A DNA stretch of 64,000 nucleotides from Glycine soja (lineage: Eukaryota > Streptophyta > Magnoliopsida > Fabales > Fabaceae): positions 35,054,411-35,118,410 of the forward strand of contig NC_041004.1 of the NCBI RefSeq assembly GCF_004193775.1, given 5' to 3'. The notes under the pieces were generated by a model. It saw nothing but the letters and a program-made list of their open reading frames with translations, was not told the DNA's origin and made no database searches. The position numbers were made by a program, and so were the translations under genes. The first letter of the stretch is position 1; every line of letters starts with the position of its first letter. Below are positions 1 through 13,786 of this stretch, piece after piece.

Positions 1-63
1 TATTTGTAATCCTTCATGGCTGAGACTGCAAGTAATTTATTTACTACTTTGATCTTCTTTCAG

Positions 64-3000
64 AATATTGAGCAAGGGAAGAAATACAAAGTGGTCTTCT
101 ATGTTCGTTCAACTGAATCACTTAATCTAACAGTTTCATTAACTGGATCGAATGGTGTAGGAAACCTGGCTTCATCTGTGATCACGTGAGCTCCAATTTT
201 ATGTGCTATAGAGACTTTATGTGCAGTAGATTTAATCCCAGAAATTATCATTTGCATCTATAAGTTAGACTAATAATCGATCTTTCAGAGGTTCTGCACT
301 TGATTTTTCAAACTGGACAAAGGTGGAGAAGATACTGGTTGCCAAGGCAACAGATCATAACTCAAGACTTCAATTAACAACCACCACCAAAGGTGTGATA
401 TGGTTGGACCAAGTGTCTGCTATGCCACTGGACACATATAAGGTTGTGTTACATCCTGAAATTGTTTATATATCTTACCAGATGAAATATTTCTTAGACC
501 CTAACAGAACTGTGTATATAATAAAGAAATTAATTTATATCCTTTCCTTCACGTGTTTGAATAAAGAGATTAACTTTCACATGTGCTACTTGTGGAAATA
601 GTCTCTCCACTCATGGGGTTAAGATTGAATATATTATATATCCAATCCTCCACATAACTTCATGATGGTGGGAGTCTTGTAAATGGACTGCCTTATATTG
701 TTTAATTTGAACCTATAACGTTTTATGGCCAATTAGGTTGCTACAGGTGTCAAAACTTGTTTTTTATAAAGTGCGTCAATGTTATGTAACTTTTACTTTT
801 CTAATCATTAACATTGATATGACTTGATAATAGTAAAACTTTGTTTATTCACAAGTACTTGTGCTGGTAAGGGGAGGGAGATTAGTTGTTCTCTCAAAAA
901 TTGCTTGTTAAGAATCTAGGTTCTTTTTCTCTATAATTTTCTTCTCTCTTTATTTTTTTTATTTATACATCATCCTTAAATATCCTGTATACTTCTCTTC
1001 ATACGTTGCTGTGATTGCATGACCTTTCATATGCATGGCATGGACATGATAAGAATGATATTGGTTTAAAATGATGTTTACAGAGACTTAAAATCTAATA
1101 AAAAGATAGCCATTCTTTAGCAATAAAATATTTTATAATGAAAATAGTTAATATTGATTAAGCTCCAATGATGGAATTACACTTCAGTTTCCCCACCCAA
1201 TAACATCTTCAACCTTGACTTGATGCAGGGACATGGTTTCCGAACTGACCTTGTTGAAATGCTGACAGCTTTGAAACCAAGATTTATCAGATTTCCGGGT
1301 ATGCATAAAGTGGTTCACAATGATAAATTTCAAACCTCGAATTTGTTATAACACACTTGTGCATTGCTTTTGTTCTGTGTTATGTGCACTAGTCTTGCAT
1401 CTCCAAAATATGTATACTTGAATGAGGGTATGCTTAATTGAAAGGGTGGAAAAGAGAGAGGAAAGTGAAAAACAGAATTTGTTTTTAGTTATAATTACTC
1501 ATAAATACTTGGTAGAGTGTGTAAAAAATAAAGAGAAGGTATTATTAATCTATTTTAAACTATTCTACTTTTTACTCCTGTGTCGAAGTGTAAAGTAGTT
1601 TGCATATCAACATCAATTGGTTCATCTTGTTTCACTTTCAGTTATACCTAGCAAATCCTTAGTGAGCTATTTGAGCCAAGAAATTTATTTGTATATGAAC
1701 TTAACAAGTTGTTGGGTACTTTGGTTTGAGAAAATGTTTTCTGTTTTCATTTTCTATTTTTACTTTTAATTACAAAAATACCACATTGTTTTTATTTTGT
1801 TTTCTGCTTTGAAGGATTGGTATAGGAAACAGTGAGAACAACTTTTATTGTTTTCACTTTTTTTTATATAAACTTTTGAAAACAGGAAATAAAGATGACA
1901 TTTATGTTATTAAAAGTGCAAACAAAACATTTTCTTTAACCAAATGGCCCCTAAATTTTCCTTTTTTCTGTCGCTTTTGGTTATGTTCTAGTTGTCTCTT
2001 TATAATTTGGCTCCACACTCCAAATTACTTATATGGAGCTTCTCTATGTTGTTTGGAATTGTGATTAGGCATGTTTTTCTCATGGTTATTTATTTGTTAA
2101 CAAAGTGTAAAGAATTCAAATTAATGATATCCTAATTATTTGCATTTATCATGCTGTTTCAAAAGGACTGTCCAAATAACAATCAAAACTATTGCTCAAA
2201 TAGATTTAACTTCTCTCAAGATCTATCTACAATGAAAAAATATCATGTATTTTTCCTCTGCAAAAGCAGAAATTAAGGGGAAATTCGGTTAGATGTCAGT
2301 TGAAGACAAACATTTTCTGAACTGACATGCGTAAGTCTGAAGTGTTCTACCTTTTATAGAATACAGCAACTAAACCAGGCTCTATGAGGAGAGACAACAG
2401 GATATGATACATTATATAAAATAATCGTGATGCCAATGAGGAGTTTGAGCATCCAATTTGCCATGGAATTTCAGGAATATAAATGTTGAAAACATCATAT
2501 TCAATTTCATGAGTGTTATAGTATTGAATGGACATTTTAATTGCAATTCTTCACATTTAGAATGTATGGTTTTAATTTATGGCTGTGTTGGATTAATCGT
2601 GATTTTTGTTTCATTTATTTTGTTTTTAAAGAATGTTTTCCTTGTTTTTCTTCTTTTTTTTTTTTTTTTGATAAGGGAATTGATTGTGCTATAGCTTTTG
2701 AGTCTTTTGGACCAAGATGATCTATATTTACTTTACTTTCTTTAGTACATATTAAAGTTTGAGTAAGCATCATTTGATAATAACGTGTTCTAGTTTACTC
2801 TTCTAGTTTGTATGTAACTCAACTAACATCTAGGAATGTTATTTTACATTGCATAGGCGGTTGTTTTGTTGAAGGAGAATGGTTAAGAAATGCATTTCGA
2901 TGGAAAGCATCTGTTGGACCATGGGAGGAGAGACCTGGGCACTTTGGTGATGTTTGGATGTACTGGACTGATGATGGACTTGGCTATTATGAGTTTCTCC

Positions 3001-6000
3001 AAGTAAGTGCCTCTTTTCATATATTGTAGCTGAGGAATATGATGTTCATATCTAGTTGAATTACTCTTGTTTTGTGCTATGCTAGTGAAATGATATATAT
3101 TATTATTATTATTATTTTTGAGCAGCTTGCGGAGGACTTGGGTACTGCACCAATATGGGTATTTAATAATGGTAATTTTATGTTTCTCTCTGTTAACTTG
3201 TGTTTGTTTGGAATTGCTTTTTTTAAAGAAAATAATCACTAATTTTTCAAAAGCTCTCTAAAGAAGCTGCCAAAAATAAGCTATTATTTCCTCAAAATAA
3301 GTTAAACCAAACATCCACTAAGTTTCTTACTAACAAAGTGAAAAAAATTGTGTTTGTTTTCTAATTGAATATTTCGTTTTAGGTGTCAGTCATAATGATC
3401 AAGTTGATACATCTGCGGTCTTACCTCTTGTGCAAGTATGTTATCACATTTTTCCCTGCTTTTCACCTCTTATTATTACTTTTTTCCATTATTGTTAAAA
3501 GAAACTTGACTTAGATATATATAATAAGATCTTGAAATCTTGAATGTAGGAAGCCCTTGATGGACTTGAGTTCGCGAGAGGTGATCGCACTTCAAAATGG
3601 GGCTCCCTTAGAGCTGCTATGGGACACCCTGCGCCATTTGACCTAAGATATGTTGCTGTTGGGAATGAAGATTGCGGAAAAAAGAACTATCGAGGTGTGC
3701 ATATTTTTCTTATTTACTCTATCCGAAGAAAAAGTTATATTTTCTTTGTTAACATGCACTAACACTTTATATTATTTATGCCAAGAAGAGGTGTGACAGC
3801 TATTGTTGAATTTATTATTAATATACAACATGTGCATATTTCTAACAAACAGTTTCGGATTTCATAGTTTCCCCTTATAATTGAATCAGAGTAATCTGAC
3901 ACTATTTCTTTTCCTGCTAGGAAACTACCTGAAATTCTACAGTGCAATAAAAAGTGCTTATCCAGATATCCAAATTATTTCAAATTGTGATGGTTCTTCT
4001 CGACCTTTAGATCATCCAGCTGATATGTATGATTATCATGTAATGTCTTCACACTATGTCTTTGATTACAAACCCCTTATACACACACATGCACATATAA
4101 TATTGATCCACTTTTGTATCTTCTCTTATACTCTGTTTCTATTATTAGGTTTATACAAATGCGAATGACATGTTTTCTAGAGCTAATGCATTTGATCATA
4201 CATCTCGAAATGGTCCAAAGGTTTTATTTTATGATCTCTATCAAAGTCCTCTGTTTTATTAGTTATTGGCATATCCATTTGTTCTTAATCTATTTTGTGG
4301 ACACTTTACAGGCTTTTGTAAGTGAGTATGCTGTGACTGGAAAAGATGCTGGGACAGGAAGCCTCTTGGCAGCCCTAGCTGAAGCTGGGTTCCTTATTGG
4401 ACTGGAAAAGAACAGGTTTACATTTATTATGAAGTTTTCATTAAGTATTTTATCTAGGGCAAGGTTTGAAACTTTGAACTTTTGCCCAAACCACACATGC
4501 AAGAGATTTTTTATATTATATGGGCAAGTTACCCTTCTAACTAAGTTTGGCAAGGCCATAAACAAGCCCAAACAGGCAACGTATAAGCTTAAGTAAATCA
4601 AGTCAGTTGTAAGTGATGTTAAGCAAGCTTGACTAATCTGTTAAACAAGATTCACTTCAAGTTTTATGATCACTTTTCTTTCAAATGAATTTGTTCTAGT
4701 GCCTTTACTGATTTGAGCTTAGCAAGCTTGACTTATCTGTTAAACAAGATTCCATTTCTATCTTTGGTTCCTAGTAGTATGAAATCTGAGTTTCTAATCT
4801 AGTTCACTTAATAGCATCATTAGCATGTACTCACCATTTTCATTTTTTTCTTTCTGGTGCAGTGATGTTATCCAAATGGCCAGCTATGCTCCACTTTTTG
4901 TTAATGCCAATGATAGGAGGTAATTTCTTATGATTTTACCTGGAAATTTCTTTTATATATTTTTCTTCTTTGAGTTTTGGTCTAGCCTAGCCTTATTGTG
5001 CACTATGTTCTTTTCTGTGTAGAAGTTTTATGAAAAGACTCCACGAGAAAATAGACATAATATGTTGATTTCTCTGAGGAGACATGATTGTACTAGTGAA
5101 AGTGAAGACATGCCTTCCATTAAGACAGAAATAAATTGTAGCTTGATTTACTCTGTCCTTGGAAATTCATAATTCTGTTACAGTACCTCTTAACTAAAGG
5201 ATGGTGAAGTAGATCATTAACATTTATGTTCAGCTAAACAGTTGCTTGAAGAACAAAATGTGACCTTTTTATTCCACACATTTAGAAAGTGTCTTCAGAA
5301 GGATTTCATTGTTCTAAATATCAGAAGTAAAATGTTTTCAATTCTAATGTTAAGGTGGTTACTAAAATATGTAGAATTGTTCCTCCTGATGGCTAAACTA
5401 ATATTGTGTCAATTTCTGTCATTAGGTGGAACCCAGATGCAATTGTATTCAACTCCTTTCAGCTCTATGGAACTCCTAGCTATTGGGTGCAAGTATTTTT
5501 CTCAGAGTCGAGTGGAGCAACACTTCTAAGTACATCACTTCAAGCACCTTCCTCAAATTCACTTGTTGCATCAGCAATTACATTTCAAAATTCTGTAGAT
5601 AAGAAAAATTACATACGAATAAAGGTAAATAACAGACAATTTTGCATCAGTTACACATTTCTGTACTTTCTTAAAATTGAGAATCGGTTCAATTTCCATA
5701 GTTATAGTTAATGGTATAAAGTTGGATTTGTAGAAACATTTTATATTTTAATTTTTTGAATATGCTGATCTCACTATTTTTTCCATATTCTTTGGAAGTT
5801 GACATTGCTATGAAATCATAAGTTTTAAGAACTTCTCAAAGATCAAGGCATACATTAAAATCAAGGATAAAAAACTTATCTTTCACCATTTTTCATAAAA
5901 TTGACACATTATTTTATAGTGTTTGGATGTGCGTCCGGAAAGATTAGACGGGCAAAACTTGGAAGCAACAATATACACACACTTAGTGAGCAGATTAAAC

Positions 6001-7067
6001 GAGCATAACTTGGAAGTAATCTATCAATAGCATTTTCTGTCTAGGGTAGCAGTGCAGGGTTTCTGTGTTCTTTTTAGACTGGCACCTGGTTCTCAGGACC
6101 TTATGGTTCTGCCAGTCTGCTTGTACCTTGTAATTTTAGTACCCCTGGTACTCACCATTATTAATAATATTTATAATTTTGCTGATAAAAAAAAAAAACG
6201 AGCATAACTTGGATGTGCTTTAAATGCTTTCATAAGCTCTGTCATCGCTCTGAATCAATTGACATTTACAGGTTGTGAACTTCGGTACCACTGCCGTGAA
6301 CCTCAAAATCTCTCTTGACGGACTAGAACCAAACTCATTGCAGTTATCTGGGTCAACAAAGACTGTGCTTACATCTGCAAATGTAATGGATGAGAACTCC
6401 TTCTCACAGCCAAAGAAGGTACCTCAAGCTTCACTCTTTCCAAGCTTCTCATTTATAATTGAGTTAACTGGTTCATCCCCATGTTTTAATATGCCCTTCT
6501 GAATATTGTTCAGTTTATTATAGTAATGTTCTAACTCCTTGCATGAACGATAGTTACAAGGAAACCATTTCACCATTATTTTAAGAGAAAATAGGCTATA
6601 TATTGACATTGTAAAATAGTTTTATTGTGTTATCCAATCACAAATCACCATGTATGGTAGTTTGTTGACTTTTATAATAAGTCATACCAATAGTGATTTC
6701 TAATTGGATGATAGTGTAAAGGTGCATAACCATTAATTTTTTCTTTAAATGCCTTTCTCAATAATGTGAAGTAATTGTCTTTAATGTTTCTATCAATGAA
6801 AGTTTTCAATGGGTTCCTCATATCAAAACATAGCTTATAAAGATAGAAAATGGTTATGGCTATTTAGGAACCATGTTAAATTGGCTTATGATTTTGTTGT
6901 TTTTAACGTGGTTTCAGGTGGTGCCAATCCAAAGTCTACTTCAGAATGTTGGAAAGGACATGAATGTTACAGTCCCACCACGTTCGTTCACATCATTTGA
7001 TTTGGTGAAACAGTCCAGTACTCTGAAGATGGCAGGGAGCGATTCTTCCACGAGGTCTTCTATTTAA
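64..7067 (+). CDS. ASD1: Alpha-L-arabinofuranosidase (GH51), copy 1, 5' part outside window
   Basis: This is a secreted cell-wall glycosidase that removes terminal arabinofuranose from wall polysaccharides. I read 14 exons: 64-185, 289-442, 1229-1298, 2857-3002, 3126-3171, 3383-3435, 3550-3694, 3921-4039, 4149-4220, 4312-4415, 4863-4919, 5426-5624, 6272-6418 and 6918-7067. All introns are GT-AG. The exons sum to 1584 nt, which is 527 codons plus TAA, with no lesion. They match exons 4-17 of the complete copy at 38,032. The predicted acid/base Glu lies in a GNED motif (codon 3667-3669) and the predicted nucleophile Glu in an SEYA motif (codon 4324-4326). The first two exons belong to a CBM4_9-like region. 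The C-terminal tail is longer than in copy 3 (last exon 150 against 102 nt) and serine-rich. The signal peptide and first three exons lie upstream. Family assignment is firm; substrate preference is not visible. Confidence 0.93.
4622..4752 (+). repeat. 32-bp direct repeat in copy 1 intron
   Basis: Two near-identical 32-bp units (4622-4653 and 4721-4752, one mismatch by eye) lie in the intron between exons 4312-4415 and 4863-4919. The start-to-start spacing is 99 bp. No function is evident. Confidence 0.7.
6015..6195 (+). mobile_element. 5'-truncated L1-type LINE insertion in an intron
   Basis: About 180 bp ending in a poly(A) run of roughly a dozen A lie in the intron before the exon at 6272. 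The insert is flanked by an 18-bp direct repeat (5997-6014 and 6196-6213) that reads AAACGAGCATAACTTGGA. A long target-site duplication, a 3' A-tail and a short body are the marks of target-primed reverse transcription. The body contains a run rich in GTACC/GTACT just before the tail, like plant L1 3' ends. No coding sequence remains. A SINE is the alternative, but I see no tRNA-like promoter boxes. Confidence 0.75.
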
Positions 7068-8740
7068 CGTTATGAAAAATTATACCAAAAGCAGAAAAAG
7101 AAATAAAGGGGAAGGAATGGGTTATATGCAATAGCTGCAATTAACTATATAATAAGTTTGACACCTTGGTCTACTTTGCCATGTAATTAAACAATGTTGT
7201 GCTGTAAATAACATTTATGTGGTTTAATTTAATTTGTTTGTAATTTGTCCACCAAGCACGAAGAGTAGAAAACAGTTATTCCAAAATTAAAAACACCTTT
7301 TTTGAAATAATTTTATGAATAACACTCCACAATCTAATTAACCTTAATTGAGTCATATTTTCAGGATCATTCACTTTTTGACTTAGAACAACGTGGGTAT
7401 AGTTCAGCTAGTTAACAATATACAAATATGGAGAAAAGGGGAAGAGATATAAGAGAGAACAAACAAAGATGAAGAGCTAGAGCTATGCATTTTTTTTTAC
7501 TGATACTAGAGCTATGTTCTAATAATGTAAATCTGAATCTATAATAGTGAAAGGGAAAAATAGAAGGACAACAAGTAATAAGATTAAACTACCCTGAAGG
7601 AGAGTAAAAATAAGAAAAAAACATAAAATAACTCTATCAAACACAGCTCATCTAAAATCACCTTCGATAGTTCGGCTCATCTAAAATCACCTTCAATTTG
7701 TTAGCTAAGATATATCTATTTTCTACCCAGGCTGTATTGTATAAATTAACTTTGAAACAAAGAATGCTTTCACACAAGTAGTGCACAACCACAGTCGAAA
7801 AATGCGGCAGCAAAGGTAAGAAGCAGGTAACGGAAAGAGAAGAACTATAGTTTAATGATAAATGGTTGAAACAAGGGGTTTGACATTTGTATCTCATAGT
7901 CATGGATTGGGTTAGATCTTCGGCATGAAAATGGAATCGTTACTTACATATCACTTTATTCCCAGATGAGTTAATCCGGTGGGAGGAGGATTAATTGGGT
8001 GTTAAATAGAAACCCAAAATATCTTAGTTAAAAAAAAAAAGATAAACAGTTGAGTTTTTTTTATTTATTTTATTTCATAAACTCTAAATAATAAACAAAT
8101 CATATTGAATTTTTCTCTATTTAATATTATTTCAATTATTACCTACATATACTTACATACTCTAGCCATGATTCCTCACATGAAAGAGTCTAACCAACCT
8201 AATTTCTCTCCTAATCCTTTAAGAGATAAATTAGACAAATTGCATTATGAACGGAGATCTATAAATTAGGCTAAATAACACCATTCTATCCTTAGAGATG
8301 GATTACTTAAATATTTTTTTCTAGTTCTTAAGCAATAAATATTTTCCAATGCCTAAACCCTATAACATTATATGAGCATGGATAATCAAGCCACAAACAT
8401 GATAATAAGCACAAAAAAGAGACAATAATACTAAAATAACATTAAATAGATAATTAGAATCATTACATAAAGAGTGTTTGGTTGTTGAACTTCTAACAAT
8501 GAGTAGTTTAGCCTCTCATTGTCATGAGAGACTTACAAATACAAAAAGGGGTGAAGGGAGTGGAAGAGAATGAAGGAAAAAAAATGGAGAAGAAAGGAAA
8601 TGAAAAGCTCCAAATGAGTAAGTGTCTCTCCAATGGACGTGCCCTAGCTTTTGGTGCTCAATGGACTGAATAAATCCATGTTTCCTCTTCTTTTTCTCTT
8701 AAAAAGCAGCACAATCATATTTTTTAACATTGATTGTGCG
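7068..8740. other. Spacer downstream of copy 1
   Basis: This AT-rich sequence holds the presumed 3' UTR of copy 1 in its first few hundred bases. Beyond that I see only short stop-limited reading frames and A/T homopolymers. No gene, RNA gene or clear transposon end was recognised. Confidence 0.5.
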
Positions 8741-8745
8741 CTTAG

Positions 8746-9902
8746 TGTAGAAGCAAATATGATATGCAGTTTTGATGATGCTAAAGATAAACGCTTCTCA
8801 AGTTTAATCCAAGTCAAGAACGCAGAAATTCAAGAAAAATGATGAACTTAGTCCCTAGAATCTTAGAAAGCATTCCTTAATTGATGATGCCCAGGTTTGA
8901 TCAAAGGATATTTTACAAAAGCATTTTGCGATTTCAAATATATGGTATTTTCTCTCTAGTAATCGATTACCAGGGGATGTAATCGTTACCAGTGGCCAAA
9001 TTCATTTCTGAAACAAATTTGCAAATTTTGAATTTAAAATTTAAAGCCTGTAATCGATTACACAAGGCCTGTAATCGATTACCAGAAGTTTTAAATGTTT
9101 TATAACAGCCTTTAGAAATTTGAATTTAAATTTTAAAGCTTGTAATCAATTACAACTTGTGTGTAATAGATTACCAGACATGAAAATTCAAATTTCAAGT
9201 CTGAAGAGTCACAACTCTTTAGAAACTAACTGCGTAATCGATTACCAGTAATGAATTTTCGAAAGTAACTCCCAAGAGTCACAACCGTTCAAAAAGTTTT
9301 TGAATGACCATCAAAGGCCTATAAATAGGTGATTTGGGGTACAAAATTCCTTAAAGTTTTTTTGAACAACTTGTCTTATCCTCTCAATAACAAATTGTCT
9401 TCTCTCAAAATATTTCTTGGCCAAAACACTTGCAAATTCAATAAGAAGTCTTGAGTGATCTTTCATTGTAACATTCTTCTCTTAAAGAGAGAAAATTCTT
9501 CTTCTTCTTATTCAAAGAAATCTGATTAAGAGATCGAGGGTCTCTTAAGTTGTAAGGTTATTTGAACATAAGGGAATGGTTGTCCCTGTGTGGTTCAGAC
9601 TTTGTAAAAGGTTTTTTATAAGATAGTGAAAATCTCAAACGAGTTGCTTGGGGACTGAACGTAGACATATGACGTGATTGAACCAGTATAAAAATTGAGT
9701 TTGCATTCTCTCTTCCCTTAAACTTCTTTTATTTATAGCAGTTTATATTTCACTTTAAAGAAGTTTATTTTGAATTATTCTTGAATTAATTCATAATTAG
9801 GATTTCATTATTAATTAAAAAAGAGTTAAATTTTAATTCAGGATAGTTTGATATCTTAATTCAATACTCCATTCTTGAGATACTGAGATCACTTGTCTAA
9901 CA
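8746..9902 (+). mobile_element. Solo LTR, about 1.16 kb, with seven TAATCGATTA-like motifs
   Basis: The segment begins TGTAGA and ends TCTAACA. It is flanked on both sides by the 5-bp duplication CTTAG (8741-8745 and 9903-9907), which is what one LTR leaves after recombination between two. Between about 8960 and 9245 there are seven copies of a motif close to GTAATCGATTACC, some mutated. A TATAAATA box at about 9321 fits an LTR promoter. Length and motif content resemble LTRs of soybean SIRE1-type Ty1/copia elements; that family name comes from memory. No internal gag-pol sequence is present on either side. Confidence 0.8.
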
Positions 9903-9907
9903 CTTAG

Positions 9908-12401
9908 CACGACGCACAAAGTCCAGTTGGACAAGTGACCACGCGCTAAGCGCTAATGCATGTGATAACTGATTTCCCATGCGACTTCTGATGCTATGCA
10001 AGGCTATCGTGCTGAACGGTCTTTATACTACCAAAAACACTATAAATTTATTAATTTTAGCACCTGTTAGATAAAAACTCAGAAGATATTAAATTTCTAA
10101 TGTTTAACAAAAAAAACAATAAAAAAAGAAAAATCAAATAATTGTTGTGTGATTAATTACACAATTACTTGTACATAACAATTATCAAATAGTAATATAA
10201 TCATAATGGCAAGATTAACAAAAATAAATGTGTCACAATGTGAAAAAGATTAGGAATTGTAAAAATAATAAAGATTATAAAATTAGGAAATGTTAGTTTA
10301 ATTATATTAAAATTCTTTAAAATTATATTAAAATTCAATGGAATTAAAATTGAGGTTGCAATTTTTTAAAGATTTTTTTAATATCATGATTACAAATGAG
10401 GCCTAATTTCAATTTCAATTTTTAATTCTACACTCAATTGTTTGTCAAAGAATAAAAAATACGTAAGGTAAAGTTCACCTTTTCCTGTAATTATATTCTT
10501 TTTAAATTATTTTCATTTTTTGTCATTTAATTTCTCTTAACTTTGTTTAAGATAAAAAAAAGTCAAATTTTTAATTAATGTTAACAATAATTTGACATTT
10601 TAAAATTTATTCCCTAAAATTTACATTATAAAGAGGTAACTATAAAATCAAATAGTCACTCTAGAGTCTAGAGAATAATAAAATATTTTAGAGAAAAAAG
10701 AATAATATAATGTTAAACCACAGATTTTAGCACCAACAAGGTACATATAGTTCCTTTAAACATGATATTTTGTTTGGTAAATGTCAATTCTCAAATACAT
10801 AAAGCCTTTATCTCAATTGCGCATCGTGATTAATTGATTACTGAAATAATATATGTATGGTGGGTTTTGGGTGTATAAAATAAAACTAAAAGACTATAAA
10901 ATATCCAATGATCAAATGTAGGCATTCTCTTTCTCCTAAATTGTGCTGCCTACAATAACAAGACCAACCCGCATGCATTGAAGAGCTGAAATTGTGAAAG
11001 TTATTTGGGATATTAGACAACAAATTGGTGTTTCCCTCACTGTGTGGATCAGACTGCGAAACCTAAACTTGTTGCTTAATTGGCAACTATGTACTATTTG
11101 TAAGGTTAGTCACAAGCATTTATCAAACATGTGGTCCTTTATATATTGGCCAGAGCACTTGTCACTTGTCAGTATCTCCAACTTTCTATTTTTCAGTATT
11201 GATGAGAAAACACCGTGTTCACCATATTAAGTACACGACTATCTTGATCATAAGTTTTAATCTAATGTTTAATATTCATTTTAGTAATCTCAACTGTTAA
11301 TATGCACCTAATGGTCCACAAGGGAAAAAACCCTACTACTCAAGCTTTTTTTTGTTTATTATATATAGGACTTTACTTTATACACGACTTTGAAATTATA
11401 TTATAAATATATCAAAAGGTAACATGTAACACGGGACTTGTAGTATTTACTTATAAAGTTTTCAAATTATATAGAAAAGAAGTCACTTCAATCATAGATA
11501 CAGTGACAAAAAAAGAAAACTCCCCTCAAAAAATAAAGAAAAGAACCGAGCAAGAGAGCAGGAAATATGAAAAAAGTGAGTACAGAATATAAACTAAATA
11601 AAATTTGTTGATTATTTCTGCCAATAGACTCTGACTATTTAGTGTTTGTTTTGCAGTCAATACCCATTTCAATGCATGCTCACTCTCATTCATGAATCTC
11701 ATAACTTGTAGTCCAACGAATATTTGATGTTTGTCAACGTTAAAACATACCCTTAATGACTAATAGAAAAGAAATAGACATAGAATTTAAAACTTGTAAG
11801 ATCTATTATTTATTTTTTAGGAATGCATTGGGTTTTATTTAAACATGATAGTGATTAACCTAAAGGGTTGACACAATGATACGATCCTGCTATATTCATA
11901 AGTGTGAAAATGATTTATTTAATTCGAAAGAACTTGTGTTTGATTCTCACTATGTGTAAAATTTATTTGAACAAGCGGCAGTCACGCATGACAAATGGGA
12001 ATAGTCTCTAATTCAGTGTATTGAAAAACACCCATGATCTCTAACCTAAAAAAAAACATCAAGATTTAAAATAGAAATGAAGATGCCAATCGATTCAATT
12101 TGGTGAGGAGAGTCCTCAACCCTGTACATTTCATCTAATAAAAAAGCTGGTGTTGCAAACTTTGTTTGCTCGCATTAGAGACAAAGATCCCATTGTCGGT
12201 GACAACTCCTTTATATCTTAATCAATTTTAATTTTTTATCTAGCTAGCCATATCAATTATATATGAAGTGGGTAAGTGACGAGTATCAAATAAAGACATA
12301 AAGTATTCAATATGTATTTTGAAATAATTAAGAGCATCCGATAAAATTGGAAATAGTTAAGAACATTGCGGGGAAGATTTATTTCAAGGATTTATTTTTA
12401 G
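9908..12401. other. Spacer upstream of copy 2
   Basis: This is AT-rich sequence without a recognisable gene. The part at about 10,921-11,236 is related to 21,360-21,700 downstream of copy 2 and is listed separately. Nothing resembling exons 1 and 2 of the arabinofuranosidase (signal peptide and the EINHAGAGG stretch) could be found, so copy 2 lacks its 5' end. Confidence 0.55.
10921..11236 (+). repeat. Duplicated non-coding block A (partner at 21,360-21,700)
   Basis: Ordered shared words with 21,360-21,700 include TTGTGCTGCCT, AACAAGACCAAC (GACAAGACCAAC in the partner), CTTAATTGGCAAC, TATATTGGC and ATTGATGAGAAAACAC (ATTGATAAGAAAACAC in the partner). Both blocks have the same orientation. This is a paralogous part of the tandem duplication that made the array, with indels between the copies. 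Confidence 0.7.
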
Positions 12402-13324
12402 GCTTTGAAGTTGGAGGCCCAGACAACTTAAATGTTTATAATTGGTCTATTGTTGGAGATGGATCATCCATTTCAGCATCCATTAGTCATACTTCTTGCT
12501 TTAAGCACAATAAAGCTGCATTGCAAATGGAGGTGTATTGTGGTGTTCAAAAACCTTGCCCATATGGTGATGTTGATATCTCTAACCCTGGTTATTTGGG
12601 TATGGTAAGGAAATTAATATATGTTGACATTCACACACACCCACATTATAGATTTATTTTTCCTTGTATCATTATTGTGTATGCATGTATCAATTTTTCT
12701 TGGTACACATGCGTGTTTAAATATCACAAAAACGAATACGAAAAAAAAGATTCAAGTAATGTCACACTTTTGTTTTTCCAGAGAAATTTCAAACATATTG
12801 TTAGTTTAGTGTGTGAAGTAACTTTTCTCTTTCTAAAACATTTTTTCATGTTCAGAATATTGAGTGAGGGAAGAGGTATAAGGTGGTCTATCATGTTAAA
12901 TCAGAAAGGAAGTTTGATTTTCAACTTTCATTCACGGGTGTTGATGTTATAAAAGTGGCATCAAGTAGAAGGTAAGTTCCTTTTTATTTAGAAAACATTG
13001 TTGAGATTGTACAGCCTATACCCAATAATCTATTAAGTTATTTGTTGTATTGATTAAAACAACTAATAATGGTTCTTGGCAGACATGTTTAGGGAGATGG
13101 AAAATGGAAAAGGGTGGAGACAATACTGGAAGCAAAAGCTACTAATCACTATTCAAGTCTTCAAATAACCACAACAAGACATGGGAGTTACTTGTTAGAC
13201 CAAGTGTCAGTTATGCCATTGGACACTTACATGGTTAGTAGAATAGCAAACACACATTACAAATCAACAAATGTAGCAATTAAATTTAGCGAGATTCTTT
13301 AGATCAATAATGATAGAGTAACTC

Positions 13325-13753
13325 TAATACAAAAGCAGGAGCAACCAACAGAAAGCACAAAACAGAGGTACAAGCACAAGATATAGGGGTACAAACACAA
13401 GATATAGGGGTACAGATAGTAGGAAAGTTAAAGAGGGCCATAACAAGGCCCTCTTATCTCAGAGACTACGTATGAAGAGGAAAAAGTGAGAGAGGAAGCT
13501 GACCTGAAATGCAGAATTGCTAGATGATGGCTGGTTGGTCTTAGGGGGGACAGCATAACCGTAAATTGCTAGCCAATGATTTCCTAAAATATTCCTTGGC
13601 ACAAAATGACAAATTTTGTTAGCAAGGAATTAGTATAAATAAAGCAATTGTAAAACAATGGAAACATATGAAATATCTAAAGCTTCCTTTCTTTCTTGCA
13701 TTTCTGGAGGTGCTGGCCTCGAATCCAGTATTTCTTTCAAGTTTTCTCTACCA
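13325..13753 (+). repeat. 5' LTR of the retrotransposon
   Basis: The 429-bp 5' LTR starts TAATAC (ancestral TG mutated to TA) and ends CTACCA. It carries an extra tandem copy of about 22 bp near 13,370-13,405 that the 3' LTR lacks, which explains the length difference. A TATAAATA-like box lies near 13,633. Confidence 0.93.
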
Positions 13754-13786
13754 ATTTTGGTGCTCTCATTGACACTAATACCCTCA

